Shown: positions 1-8,589 of the stretch, one piece after another
How positions within the stretch are numbered: the stretch's first letter is position 1
How the letters are laid out: each line of letters opens with the position of its first letter
NCBI RefSeq assembly: GCF_001667505.1
Contig: NZ_LZHZ01000067.1
Location: 186,001 to 250,000, forward strand
Source: Mycobacterium sp. ACS1612
Lineage (GTDB): Bacteria > Actinomycetota > Actinomycetes > Mycobacteriales > Mycobacteriaceae
Direction: 5' to 3'
Length of the DNA stretch: 64,000 nt
Notes under the pieces: generated by a model
Told to the model about the DNA's origin: nothing
Databases searched by the model: none
The model's input: the letters and a program-made list of their open reading frames with translations, nothing else
Translations under genes and position numbers: made by a program

Positions 1-1
1 A

Positions 2-514
2 GGGCGAGGCCTGCTGCACGAGGTCGGCCTCGCCGGTGCGCCCGATGTCGTGATGACGACGACGCTGTCCAAGGCGCTGGGCAGCCAGGGTGGGGTGGTG
101 CTCGGGCCCGCCGCGGTGCGGGCGCATCTGGTGGACGCGGCACGACCCTTCATCTTCGACACCGGTTTGGCGCCCGCCGCGGTCGGCGCCGCGTGGGCCG
201 CGCTGCGCGTGCTGATCGACGACCCGTGGCGAGCTACGGCGGTGCTCGATCACGCGGCCGCGCTCGCCGAGATGTGCGGTGTGGTCGAGCGTCCGGAATC
301 GGCGGTGGTGTCGGTGATCCTCGGCGAGCCCGAGGTGGCGCTGGCCGCCGCGGCGGCCTGCCTGGAGCGTGGGGTGCGCGTCGGCTGCTTCCGCCCGCCG
401 ACCGTCCCTGCGGGGACGTCACGGCTGCGGCTGACGGCGCGGGCGTCGCTGTCCGACGACGAAATGGCTTTGGCGCGAGAGGTTCTCACCGAAGTGCTCG
501 CAGATCTGCTGTGA
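2..514 (+). CDS. bioF: 8-amino-7-oxononanoate synthase, C-terminal part (5' end outside window)
   Basis: PLP enzyme of the alpha-oxoamine synthase family that condenses pimeloyl thioester with alanine in biotin synthesis. The reading frame is open from base 2 (GRGLLHEVGL...), so the gene starts upstream of the window. The TTTLSKALGSQGG segment carries the lysine expected to bind PLP, and the C-terminal small domain is complete through the stop. Its stop overlaps the GTG of bioD by four bases (GTGA), so the two are translationally coupled. By mycobacterial synteny bioA should lie just upstream. The partial length is the only reason for reduced certainty. Confidence 0.93.
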   Translation, partial: GRGLLHEVGLAGAPDVVMTTTLSKALGSQGGVVLGPAAVRAHLVDAARPFIFDTGLAPAAVGAAWAALRVLIDDPWRATAVLDHAAALAEMCGVVERPESAVVSVILGEPEVALAAAAACLERGVRVGCFRPPTVPAGTSRLRLTARASLSDDEMALAREVLTEVLADLL

Positions 515-1182
515 GCACGCTTGTCGTCACGGGCACCGACACCGGGGTCGGCAAGACGGTGGCGACTGCCGCGCTCGCGTGTGCGGCCCGACAGGCCGGT
601 GTCGATGTCGCGGTGTGCAAACCCGTGCAGACCGGTAGCCCCCGAGACGACGACCTCGCCGACGTCGCCCGACTGGCGGGCGTGACTGCGCTCTACGGCA
701 CGTGGCGGTATCCCGAACCGCTGGCACCGGCCGCCGCCGCCGAGCGGGCGGGCATGGCGCTGCCGACCCGCGACGAGCTGGTGGGGTCGGTGACGGCGGT
801 CGATGCAAAGCTGACGTTGGTCGAGGGCGCGGGCGGTCTGCTCGTCGAACTAGGCCAGGGCGGGGTGACGCTGCGCGACATCGCACGCGACCTGGCCGCC
901 CAGGTGCTGATCGTCGTCTCACCCGGTCTCGGCACGCTCAACCACACTGCGCTCACACTGGAAGCGCTTGCCGCGCAGAATATTCCGTGCGCCGGCCTGG
1001 TGATCGGGGCTTGGCCGCGCGATCCGGACGTCGCCGAGACAGGCAACCGTGACGCGCTGGCGCGGTTGGCTCCGGTGCGCGCGGTGCTGCCTGCGGGTGC
1101 CGGAGCCTCGAGCGCCCGCGACTTCGAGTCGATGAGCGCGGCTGCCTTCGACACCCAGTGGGTCACGAGCCTGGCGGGCTGA
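511..1182 (+). CDS. bioD: ATP-dependent dethiobiotin synthetase
   Basis: Converts 7,8-diaminopelargonic acid, CO2 and ATP to dethiobiotin, the substrate of BioB. The 223-residue protein opens with MSTLVVTGTDTGVGKT, giving the P-loop at residues 8-16, followed by CKPVQTG, typical of BioD. GTG at 511 is chosen because it overlaps the bioF stop (GTGA) and puts the P-loop at the usual N-terminal position; an upstream in-frame extension would lie inside bioF. Length is normal for the family. The stop overlaps the next start by one base (TGATG). Confidence 0.96.
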   Translation: MSTLVVTGTDTGVGKTVATAALACAARQAGVDVAVCKPVQTGSPRDDDLADVARLAGVTALYGTWRYPEPLAPAAAAERAGMALPTRDELVGSVTAVDAKLTLVEGAGGLLVELGQGGVTLRDIARDLAAQVLIVVSPGLGTLNHTALTLEALAAQNIPCAGLVIGAWPRDPDVAETGNRDALARLAPVRAVLPAGAGASSARDFESMSAAAFDTQWVTSLAG

Positions 1183-1691
1183 TGGTCCAGTCCGTCGAGG
1201 TGGTCTTCGATCCGGATACCGAAGAGGCGGTCCGGCACATCTGGGATGGGTTGCGGGAGGCCGGGATTCCCAGCCAGGCGCCCGCGAGCAGACCGCATTC
1301 GACGTTGACCGTCGCTGAGCACATCGACAGCGACGTGGACGCGTTGCTGCAGTCGTTGACGACGCGGTTTCCCCTGCCGTGCCGGATCGGCGCTGCACTG
1401 TTGTTCGGCCGGTCGCAGTTCATCCTGACCCGCTTGCTGGTGCCGACGGTCGCGCTGCTCGACCTGCATGCCGAAGTCGGCCGGCGCTGTCTGCCGTTTC
1501 AGCGCCCGCAGCCGATGGCGAACTCGCTGCCCGGGCAGTGGACCGCGCACGTGACGTTGGCCCGGCGAGTGCACGCAAACCAACTCGGGCGGGCGCTGCG
1601 GATAGCCGGTCGACCGTCGGAGATCGTCGGCGAGGTGATCGGTGTTCGCCGCTGGGACGGCGACGCTAAACGCGAATACCCGATCAGTTGA
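1182..1691 (+). CDS. 2'-5' RNA ligase / LigT-like phosphoesterase family protein
   Basis: A 169-residue protein with the two HxT motifs that define the 2H phosphoesterase superfamily: HST at 39-41 and HVT at 123-125, each followed by a hydrophobic residue. Spacing and length fit the LigT branch. Family members act on 2'-5' or cyclic phosphodiester bonds in RNA or nucleotides; the substrate here is not known. It is the counterpart of M. tuberculosis Rv1571, which also follows bioD. ATG at 1182 shares one base with the bioD stop, so it is the last gene of the bioF-bioD unit. Its 3' end overlaps the convergent YjbR gene by 8 bases. Confidence 0.85.
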   Translation: MVQSVEVVFDPDTEEAVRHIWDGLREAGIPSQAPASRPHSTLTVAEHIDSDVDALLQSLTTRFPLPCRIGAALLFGRSQFILTRLLVPTVALLDLHAEVGRRCLPFQRPQPMANSLPGQWTAHVTLARRVHANQLGRALRIAGRPSEIVGEVIGVRRWDGDAKREYPIS

Positions 1692-2019
1692 CTTCTGCGG
1701 AAACCTTTTTGGGCACGCACATCCGCCATGCATCGATGACGAGTTCGCGCACCTCGTCGAGGTCGATGGCGTCGAGTCGGACGGCGATCCAGTTGTACCG
1801 CATGTCCGATTGACGCGGGAGCATGAACTTGTCAGGCTCGGCGGCCACCATCGCCGCCCGTTCCTCCTTGGGGAAGCCGACGCCCATCACCGTCTCATCG
1901 CGTGAGAACGCGACGAACACGATCCGCCCGACCCGGAATTTGATCCGGTCACGCACCACCACCTCGTACGCCCGGGGTAGCCCCGCGGTGAGGCGCCGGA
2001 CGTCGTCCACGGTGATCAC
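1684..2019 (-). CDS. MmcQ/YjbR family protein
   Basis: Small protein (111 residues from GTG at 2019) with the YjbR pattern: an N-terminal helix, KFRVGRIVFVAFSRDE strand region, GVGFPKEERAAMV, and a C-terminal YNWIAVRLD...ELVIDAWRM segment. The family has a double-wing DNA-binding-like fold but no firmly assigned function. A longer reading from TTG at 2061 would add 14 unlikely residues; GTG at 2019 (MITVDDVRRL) fits the family start better, though no strong ribosome site is visible. It is convergent with the 2'-5' RNA ligase-like gene. Confidence 0.75.
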   Translation of the reverse strand: MITVDDVRRLTAGLPRAYEVVVRDRIKFRVGRIVFVAFSRDETVMGVGFPKEERAAMVAAEPDKFMLPRQSDMRYNWIAVRLDAIDLDEVRELVIDAWRMCVPKKVSAEVN

Positions 2020-2081
2020 GTTTCGAGACGGTAGCGGAGGTTGCGCTGACAACCACAGCAAAACCTGCGATTCTTCTGTAC

Positions 2082-4838
2082 GTGTCGGGGATCGTTAGCC
2101 GACCTGACGAAGAACGGGCAGTTGACGACTTCTTGGGCCTGGCGAGTAAAGGCCCGGCGGCGTTGCTGGTGGAGGGTGCAGCCGGGATAGGCAAGACCAC
2201 GCTGTGCCTGCATGCCCTCGACGCGGCGCGCAAGCGTGAGATGAGGGTGCTCACCACACGTCCAGCGCAGGCCGAATCCGTCGTCGCCTACAGCGCATTG
2301 GCCGATCTGCTCGGCGGGACCGAGGCTCGGGTACTCGTGCATCTACCGCAACCCCAGATGAGAGCCGTCGACCAGGTGCTGCTGCGAGCCGACGAAACCG
2401 ACGGCGTCACCGAACCCCGCGCGGTCGCCGCGGCCTTCCTGGCCCTCGTCGAAGCGCTCGCCGCGGAGACCCCGGTCCTCGTTGCCATCGACGATGTGCA
2501 GTGGCTGGACCCGTCGTCGGTGTTCGCAGTGAGTTTCGCCGCGCGCCGGTTCACCGGCAGGGTTGGCGTGCTGGCCACTCGTCGCACAGAGCCCGGTTCG
2601 CGGGCGCCGACGGAACTGCTTGCGGTCAGGGACCCGACGGCGATGCGGCAGATCGCGTTGTCTCCGTTCTCGATCGGTGAGTTGTCAGACCTGCTCACCG
2701 GTCGCCTGGGAAGGCACTTCACCCGCTCGGAGGTCAGGCGCATACACGAGATCTCCGGTGGCAACCCGTTTTATGCGCTCGAGTTGGGCCGTGTATTCCA
2801 CGGCGCGACGTCCAATGAAGAGGTTTCGCTTCCGGATTCGCTTTCGGAAGTGGTCGAGGCGCGCATCCGTGGACTGAAGCCGGACACCCGGCGAACCCTG
2901 CTGGCAGCCGCATGTCTGTCCACGCCCTCGACCGAGGTCATCGCAGAAGCGATGGGGACCTCGACGGAACGCATCGCGCAACTGCTCGAACCCGCCGAGT
3001 CGGACGGAATCGTTCGCCTCAACGGCGGCAGCCTCACGTTCTCTCATCCGCTACTGGCGCACGGCGTCTACGCGGGCTTCGCGCCCGCGGAACGCCGAGA
3101 AATGCACCGCGCCATCGCCGAGGTGGTGGAGCAGCCAGAGTTGCGTGCGCGCCACCTCGCTCGCGGGGCAACGAGCGCCGACGAGACGACGCTCGCGGCT
3201 CTTGACGCCGCCGCCCAGATGGCGCGCAACCGCGGCGCACCTTCGGCCGCCGCGGAGTTGCTCGACCTCGCGATCGCGCTCGGCGGCGACGATCCCGATC
3301 GCCAAGTTCGGTCTGCGACACACCACTTCGAAAGTGGGGCGGCCGAGACGGCGCGGTCGCTTCTCAACGATGCGATCAAGCGGCTCAAACCGGGTCGAAC
3401 CCGTGCGGCCGCGGCCAGCCTGCTCGCCACCATTGTCATGTACGCCGACGGATTCGGTTCGGCGGCAATCCTTTTGGAGAGTTTCCTGCCGGAAGCCGCT
3501 GACGACGCGGTGTTGTCGGTTCAGATGCTGATGGCGCTCGCGTACGTCCTGATGAACATCGGGCGCAAGCGAGACTCCGCGGACCGCATCGACGAAGCGG
3601 TCCAGCGCGCCGAGGCGCTCGGTCAGCCCACGTTGGTCAGTCGCGCCCTCGGCCTGCAGGTGGTGTTGCAATTCATGTGCGGCGCCGGGGTAGACGAGGC
3701 GAAGCTGCAGCGCGCGTTGGCGCTGGAGGACGACAAATCACCGGCGCAGCTCGCGTTTCGGCCCAAAGTGCAGAACGCGATCCTGCGAGCCTGGACCGGT
3801 GAGCTCGCCGTCGCGCGCCGAGAGTTGCGGTCGATACACCAGCAGCGGATCGAGAATGGCGAAGAAAGCGAATCGATCTTCATCTCGTATCACCGCGCGA
3901 TGGTCGAGATCTGGAGCGGCGAGTTCGACGAGGCCCGGCGCATCTCGGACGACGCGATGGACCGTGCGGCGCACCTCGAGGGCGATGTTCATCTCTTCAG
4001 CGCGATCGCAATCCGCTCGTCGCTTGCCGCCTTCGCGGGCGAGGTCGAGGCTGCCCGTCGCGACGCGAGGGTCGCCCTCGACGCGTCCGACCGCAGCGAG
4101 GGCCGCGAATTGGGCGGCTGGATGGTGGCCAATCTCGGCTTCCTCGAGACGTCGCTGGGCCGCTACGCGGAAGCCATTGCGGTCATGCAACCGGTCATCG
4201 ACGGCCTTCTCGCGGATCCGGAGTACTCCGAGATCATCGTGGCGTCCTGCGTCGGCGACGCCGTCGAGTCGATGGTCCAGATGAAGCGACTCGACGAAGC
4301 GCAACGCCTGACCGATCTGATGGAGCGCAACGGCACCCGATTGGATCGCGCGTGGATGCTCGCGGTGGCGGGCCGGTGCAGTGGGATGCTGCTCGCCGCC
4401 AGGGGTGATCTGGCCGGGGGGATACAAGCCGCAGAAGCGGCAATGAGGCAGCACGACCGTGTCCCGATGCCGTTCGAACGCGCCCGAAGTCAGTTGCTGC
4501 TCGGGCAGTTACAGCGCAGGTTGCGAAAGAAACAGTCGGCTTCGGCGTCGCTGCGCGAGGCACTCGACACGTTCGAGCGGCTGGGCACGCCGTTGTGGGC
4601 CCACCGCGCACGTGCCGATCTCGCCAGGGTGACGGTCAATGCCGGTGTCGCAGTGCTGACTCCGTCCGAACGACGCGTTGCCGAACTCGCGGCGTCGGGC
4701 ATGACCAATCGCGCCATCGCCGCCGAACTGTTCATCAGCCCAAAGACCGTCGACACCAACCTCTTTCGCATCTACCGCAAGCTGAGCATCCACTCGCGCG
4801 CCGAATTGGCCCGGTGGATGTCCGAGCAACTGGGATGA
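2082..4838 (+). CDS. LuxR-family transcriptional regulator with AAA ATPase domain (LAL type)
   Basis: A 918-residue signal-transduction ATPase with a C-terminal DNA-binding domain. The N-terminus has Walker A EGAAGIGKTT (31-40) and Walker B VLVAIDDVQWLD (132-143). The middle third is Ala/Glu-rich helical repeat, TPR-like. Residues about 860-915 form a LuxR/GerE helix-turn-helix (LTPSERRVAELAASGMTNRAI, then SPKTVDTNLFRIYRKL). Such LAL (MalT-like) regulators usually activate transcription on binding a ligand; the ligand is unknown. It is divergent from the YjbR gene, and its 3' end stops one base from the convergent bioQ gene. It is not part of the conserved biotin block in M. tuberculosis, so a link to biotin control is unproven. 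Confidence 0.88.
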   Translation: MSGIVSRPDEERAVDDFLGLASKGPAALLVEGAAGIGKTTLCLHALDAARKREMRVLTTRPAQAESVVAYSALADLLGGTEARVLVHLPQPQMRAVDQVLLRADETDGVTEPRAVAAAFLALVEALAAETPVLVAIDDVQWLDPSSVFAVSFAARRFTGRVGVLATRRTEPGSRAPTELLAVRDPTAMRQIALSPFSIGELSDLLTGRLGRHFTRSEVRRIHEISGGNPFYALELGRVFHGATSNEEVSLPDSLSEVVEARIRGLKPDTRRTLLAAACLSTPSTEVIAEAMGTSTERIAQLLEPAESDGIVRLNGGSLTFSHPLLAHGVYAGFAPAERREMHRAIAEVVEQPELRARHLARGATSADETTLAALDAAAQMARNRGAPSAAAELLDLAIALGGDDPDRQVRSATHHFESGAAETARSLLNDAIKRLKPGRTRAAAASLLATIVMYADGFGSAAILLESFLPEAADDAVLSVQMLMALAYVLMNIGRKRDSADRIDEAVQRAEALGQPTLVSRALGLQVVLQFMCGAGVDEAKLQRALALEDDKSPAQLAFRPKVQNAILRAWTGELAVARRELRSIHQQRIENGEESESIFISYHRAMVEIWSGEFDEARRISDDAMDRAAHLEGDVHLFSAIAIRSSLAAFAGEVEAARRDARVALDASDRSEGRELGGWMVANLGFLETSLGRYAEAIAVMQPVIDGLLADPEYSEIIVASCVGDAVESMVQMKRLDEAQRLTDLMERNGTRLDRAWMLAVAGRCSGMLLAARGDLAGGIQAAEAAMRQHDRVPMPFERARSQLLLGQLQRRLRKKQSASASLREALDTFERLGTPLWAHRARADLARVTVNAGVAVLTPSERRVAELAASGMTNRAIAAELFISPKTVDTNLFRIYRKLSIHSRAELARWMSEQLG

Positions 4839-4839
4839 C

Positions 4840-5418
4840 CTACAGACGGTGGCTTTGCCGCGCTTCGATTCCCGCGAGTAGCAGGCCAATGCCGAACGCG
4901 AAGCGATCGGTGTCGTCATCCGACCACATCGACTGCGCCTCCGGCAGTTCGGCGCCCGCCGCGTCCCACTGAAGCCGCGACTGCTCGTCAGCAGTGAAGC
5001 CGAGGACGTAGTAGAGGATGGTGCGGGCAGCAAGCCCGGCATGCGCGGATTCCACGCCGGCGTCAGTGACCGCATCGGTCAGCCGCAGCAGGATCTGCGC
5101 CATCGCGGTCGACTGTCCTGATGCGAAGCTCGCCGACACCAACTCGGCGCCGTCGGTGTGGGACAACAGCGCGTCACGCAACCGTCCGCAGATCCCAGTC
5201 ACCCGCTGCCGCCAATCGCCGGGCTGGTCATCGACCGACTCGAGGATCCGGTCCGCGACCGCGCCCAACAACTGCTGCTTGTTGGCGAAATGCCAATACA
5301 ACGCGCCGGGGGAGACGGCTAGCTCCCGGGCTAGCCGCCGCATCGTCAGGTCGGCGATGCCGTAGGAGTCGAGCAGCGCGGTCGCCGCGTCGAGCACGTC
5401 CCGTTTGTGGAGCTGCAC
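4840..5418 (-). CDS. bioQ: TetR-family repressor of biotin synthesis genes (BioQ)
   Basis: A 192-residue TetR protein: N-terminal helix-turn-helix (LTMRRLARELAVSPGALYWHFANKQQL, residues about 24-50) and an all-helical C-terminal ligand/dimer domain. It is divergent from bioB with only 46 bases between them, and that gap contains a 13-base palindrome TGAAC-N3-GTTCA. This matches the known arrangement and operator type of BioQ in Corynebacterium and M. smegmatis. The GTG start has TAGGGT on its own strand six bases upstream, suggesting a leaderless transcript that overlaps the operator region and is thus autoregulated. The assignment rests on position plus operator. Confidence 0.86.
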   Translation of the reverse strand: MQLHKRDVLDAATALLDSYGIADLTMRRLARELAVSPGALYWHFANKQQLLGAVADRILESVDDQPGDWRQRVTGICGRLRDALLSHTDGAELVSASFASGQSTAMAQILLRLTDAVTDAGVESAHAGLAARTILYYVLGFTADEQSRLQWDAAGAELPEAQSMWSDDDTDRFAFGIGLLLAGIEARQSHRL

Positions 5419-5424
5419 ACCGGT

Positions 5425-5446
5425 ACCCTAACCTGAACACCGTTCA
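5425..5446. promoter_or_regulatory. BioQ operator and divergent bioQ/bioB promoter
   Basis: A perfect palindrome TGAAC-ACC-GTTCA lies at 5434-5446, extendable to 5432-5449 with mismatches. On the plus strand TAACCT at 5429-5434 is a good -10 for bioB and runs into the palindrome. On the minus strand TAGGGT (5430-5425) is a -10 six bases before the bioQ GTG. A repressor on the palindrome would cover the bioB start site and the -35/-10 spacer of bioQ, switching both. The site type agrees with published BioQ boxes; actual binding is inferred. Confidence 0.85.
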
Positions 5447-5464
5447 AGTCACACAGGAGGACCG

Positions 5465-6460
5465 GTGAGCGAGATTCTGGCGGAGGCCCGCGAGCAGGTA
5501 CTGGAGCGCGGCGAGGGCCTGACCCAGGAGCAGATACTGGCGGTGCTGCAGCTGCCCGACGACAAACTCGACGAGCTGCTGGAACTGGCCCACGACGTCC
5601 GGATGCGCTGGTGCGGGCCCGACGTCGAGGTCGAAGGCATCATCAGCCTCAAGACCGGCGGCTGCCCCGAGGACTGCCACTTCTGTTCGCAGTCCGGGCT
5701 TTTCGCATCGCCGGTGCGCAGCGCCTGGCTCGACATCCCCAGTCTGGTCGAGGCCGCCAAGCAGACCGCCAAGACCGGGGCGACCGAGTTCTGCATCGTC
5801 GCCGCCGTGCGCGGACCCGACGAGCGGCTGCTGGCTCAGGTCGCCGCCGGCATCGAGGCCATCCGCAACGAGATCGACATCCAGATCGCGTGTTCGCTCG
5901 GCATGCTGACCCAAGAGCAGGTGGACCGCCTCAAAGAGATGGGTGTACACCGTTACAACCACAACTTGGAGACCGCGCGGTCGTTCTTCACGAACGTCGT
6001 CACCACCCATTCGTGGGAGGAACGCTGGGAGACGCTGCAAATGGTCCGAGAGGCGGGTATGGAGGTGTGCTGCGGCGGCATCCTCGGCATGGGCGAAACC
6101 CTGGAGCAGCGCGCCGAATTCGCGGCGAACCTGGCCGAACTCGATCCGCACGAGGTGCCGCTGAACTTCCTCAATCCGCGGCCGGGCACCCCGTTCGGAG
6201 ACCTCGACGTGCTGCCCGCGTCGGAGGCCCTGAAGGCAGTCGCCGCCTTCCGGCTGGCGTTGCCGCGCACCATGCTGCGCTTCGCGGGCGGCCGCGAGAT
6301 CACCCTGGGCGACCTCGGCGCCAAGAAGGGCATCCTCGGCGGCATCAACGCCGTGATCGTCGGCAACTACCTGACCACGCTCGGCAGGCCCGCCGAGGCC
6401 GATCTGGAACTGCTCGAGGATTTGCAGATGCCGATCAAGGCGCTCAACGCCAGCCTGTAG
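5465..6460 (+). CDS. bioB: Biotin synthase (radical SAM)
   Basis: Inserts sulfur into dethiobiotin to form biotin, using an S-adenosylmethionine radical from a [4Fe-4S] cluster and sulfur from a second [2Fe-2S] cluster. The radical-SAM motif is C67-x3-C71-x2-C74 (CPEDCHFC). Further conserved cysteines appear in CIVAAV, CSLGML and EVCCGG, and the barrel ends with the FAGGRE segment. At 331 residues it has normal length. GTG at 5465 is supported by a full AGGAGG four bases upstream (5455-5460). bsaP follows with no gap. Transcription is expected to be repressed by BioQ. Confidence 0.97.
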   Translation: MSEILAEAREQVLERGEGLTQEQILAVLQLPDDKLDELLELAHDVRMRWCGPDVEVEGIISLKTGGCPEDCHFCSQSGLFASPVRSAWLDIPSLVEAAKQTAKTGATEFCIVAAVRGPDERLLAQVAAGIEAIRNEIDIQIACSLGMLTQEQVDRLKEMGVHRYNHNLETARSFFTNVVTTHSWEERWETLQMVREAGMEVCCGGILGMGETLEQRAEFAANLAELDPHEVPLNFLNPRPGTPFGDLDVLPASEALKAVAAFRLALPRTMLRFAGGREITLGDLGAKKGILGGINAVIVGNYLTTLGRPAEADLELLEDLQMPIKALNASL

Positions 6461-6661
6461 ATGGCTGCCAAGTTCAACGTCTACACTGGCGAGCCCGCGG
6501 GCGGAGCCGATCCCACGGCTGCCCAACTCGGTTTGGAGCCACCCCGGTTCTGCGCGGAGTGCGGCAGGCGCATGGTGGTGCAGGTGCGTCCAGACGGCTG
6601 GCTGGCGAAGTGCTCGCGCCACGGTGAGCAGGATTCGAAGGACCTAGATGAGCGACGTTGA
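6461..6661 (+). CDS. bsaP: Biotin synthase auxiliary protein (BsaP, Rv1590-like)
   Basis: A 66-residue protein beginning directly after the bioB stop. It has a Cys pair C31-x2-C34 (CAEC) and a further Cys at 51 (AKCSRHG, with H54), consistent with metal or Fe-S binding, and no membrane segment. The position, size and sequence type match Rv1590, shown in mycobacteria to be required for BioB activity and named BsaP. It therefore should act as the partner that keeps BioB competent for the sulfur-insertion step. The ATG abuts the stop of bioB, so expression is tightly coupled. How the Cys residues are used here is inference. Confidence 0.85.
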   Translation: MAAKFNVYTGEPAGGADPTAAQLGLEPPRFCAECGRRMVVQVRPDGWLAKCSRHGEQDSKDLDERR

Positions 6662-7280
6662 GGCACCCCGCATTTCGCGATCCAGAGCCGCGCTGACCAC
6701 GGTTGCGGCGCTGACCGCGTTCGGCGCGGTGGTGGGTGCGCTGTGGGCGTGGCTGGCGCCGCCGATCCACGGCGTCGTGGCGCTGACCAAGAGCGGAAAC
6801 CGGGTCACGGCGTATCTCGGCAACGAGGGCGATCATTTCTTCATCGCGGCGTTCATGGTGGTGGGGATGATGTCTGCGGTGAGTGTCGTCGCCGCGGTGC
6901 TGGTCTGGAAGTGGCGGGCCCACCGAGGTCCGGTGATGACCGCCGCGCTGACGCTCGGTTGCGCCGCGGCGGCGGGCGCCGCAGCGGGTGTCGGTGCGGC
7001 GCTTGCACATTGGCGCTACGGCTCGATCGACGTCGCGGCGGCTCCGGTCACGCCGGAGCATCGCGTGCATTACGTCGTCGAGGCGCCCGCGGTGTTCTTC
7101 GGCCACGGGCCGCTGCAGATCGCCGCGACGATCCTGTTTCCTGCCGCTGTCGCAGCGCTGGTTTACGCACTGATGGCAGTTTCGACCCAGCGCGACGATC
7201 TGGGAGCGTGGCCGCCCGTGGAGGAGCCCGTGATGGCTCCGCTTCCTACAGCGGAGAACGCTCTACCGTCCGCCCAGTGA
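6648..7280 (+). CDS. DUF2567 membrane protein (Rv1591-like)
   Basis: A 210-residue integral membrane protein with about four hydrophobic helices (roughly residues 15-35, 60-83, 92-113 and 148-172) and short polar ends. The loop after helix 1 (PPIHGVVALTKSGNRVTAYLGNEGDHFF) is characteristic of the DUF2567 family, which follows bsaP in mycobacteria. No catalytic motif is visible and no function is established; a role in biotin uptake would be speculation. ATG at 6648 overlaps the bsaP end by 14 bases. The 3' end overlaps the convergent lipase by 35 bases. Confidence 0.78.
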   Translation: MSDVEAPRISRSRAALTTVAALTAFGAVVGALWAWLAPPIHGVVALTKSGNRVTAYLGNEGDHFFIAAFMVVGMMSAVSVVAAVLVWKWRAHRGPVMTAALTLGCAAAAGAAAGVGAALAHWRYGSIDVAAAPVTPEHRVHYVVEAPAVFFGHGPLQIAATILFPAAVAALVYALMAVSTQRDDLGAWPPVEEPVMAPLPTAENALPSAQ

Positions 7281-8583
7281 CCACCTTCGCGGCGATCTTG
7301 AGCAGCCGCGCCATGCCGACGTAGGTCATCGGATTCAGCAGCGTCGGCCAGGTCGTCCGCATCAGGTGCTCGTCGAGCGGTTTGTCGTTGAAGCGGTCGG
7401 TCAGCCAACGCAACGTCATCGGCGCCGACATCGGGTGCAGCAGCATGTGCTCGCTGAACATGTCGCGGTGGTAGGTCACCGACGCGCCGCCGGACTGGTA
7501 GATGTGCGTCAGCTCGTCGATGTCGTCGACGGAGACGATTCTGTCGTGCACGGCCTGCACGATGAGCACCGGCGGCGTCGGCACCGCGGTGCCCAACTTG
7601 ATGCTGTCGAACACATGCTGGACCTCTGGCGTCTGCAGGATCTGCTCGAGCGGTTGATCCACCAGCTTGCCCATGTCCATGCCGACGAAGCGCAGCACCG
7701 CATGGGCTGTCGTCATTTTCTCGATCCGGGTCAACATCGCCTTGCCCTGTTCGGTGGCGTGCTCCTGGATGACCTTGTCCAGTTCCGGATAGACATGCGT
7801 GAGCGCGGCCACCACCATGCCGGGCAGCCCGGAGTAAATGCTTCCGTTCAGGCGCCGGAACGCATGGCCGAGGTCGGCGACCGGCGACCCGAGCACCGCC
7901 CCGACGATGTTGAGCTCGGGCGCATACGACCCGCTGACTTCGGCCGCCCATGCGGTGGCCAGGCCGCCGCCGGAGTAGCCCCAGAGGCCGACCGGCCCGT
8001 CCGCGGACAATCCGAGACGGTCGTAGCTCAGCGCGGCGCGGACACCGTCGAGCACGTGATAGCCGGGCTCATACGGCGCGCCCCACAGCCCGCCCGGCCC
8101 CTCGTGGTCGGGCACCGACACCGCCCAGCCTTCCGCCAGCGCAGCGGCCACCAGGAAGAACTCGATCTGCGCCAACGCGCCCAGCGCCTTCGCGCCTCGC
8201 CGCATCGCGTACGACGGGAAACAGCGGCCCGCCACCGCGTCGATCGCGCACTGGTAGGAGATGAGCGGTATCGGACCCGCTGACGCGCGTTCCGCAGGCA
8301 CGATCACCGTGGTGGCCGTCGCCTGCGGCAGGTTGTTGAGGTCGGTCGTGCGGTACAGCAACTGGGTGGCGGTGAACCGCTGGGGAACCAGGCCCACGAA
8401 CGCCAGTTCGACGTCGCGGGAGCGCAGCACCGTGCCGGGGCGGGCATGCTCGAAGCCGGCCGGCGGCTGGTAGAACGGGTCTTTCGCGGGGACGACGGGT
8501 CGGGCCTTGCGCTCTAGCTCCTCGTGGAGTGGCTGGCCGATCCATTCGGCGCCGGTCGACCGCGCCGCGCTGCCCAAGTCCAT
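7246..8583 (-). CDS. Secretory-lipase (LIP) family alpha/beta hydrolase, Rv1592c-like
   Basis: A 445-residue alpha/beta hydrolase. The nucleophile elbow GYSGGG places the catalytic Ser at about residue 204; an acid candidate is in AVHDRIVSVDD and a His in FSEHMLLHP near the C-terminus, in the correct order for a Ser-Asp-His triad. The FYQPPAGFEHARPGTVLR opening is typical of the LIP family of secretory lipases. Despite the family name, no clear signal peptide is present, as in Rv1592c. Likely substrates are acyl esters; the exact one is unknown. It lies 43 bases after nrtR on the same strand and converges on the DUF2567 gene. Confidence 0.86.
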   Translation of the reverse strand: MDLGSAARSTGAEWIGQPLHEELERKARPVVPAKDPFYQPPAGFEHARPGTVLRSRDVELAFVGLVPQRFTATQLLYRTTDLNNLPQATATTVIVPAERASAGPIPLISYQCAIDAVAGRCFPSYAMRRGAKALGALAQIEFFLVAAALAEGWAVSVPDHEGPGGLWGAPYEPGYHVLDGVRAALSYDRLGLSADGPVGLWGYSGGGLATAWAAEVSGSYAPELNIVGAVLGSPVADLGHAFRRLNGSIYSGLPGMVVAALTHVYPELDKVIQEHATEQGKAMLTRIEKMTTAHAVLRFVGMDMGKLVDQPLEQILQTPEVQHVFDSIKLGTAVPTPPVLIVQAVHDRIVSVDDIDELTHIYQSGGASVTYHRDMFSEHMLLHPMSAPMTLRWLTDRFNDKPLDEHLMRTTWPTLLNPMTYVGMARLLKIAAKVVTGRTVERSPL

Positions 8584-8589
8584 CCGGTC

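Noticed and set aside
5444..6622. 392-codon frame antisense to bioB
   Set aside because: Runs through the bioB coding region and the BioQ operator; bioB is certain, so this is a shadow.
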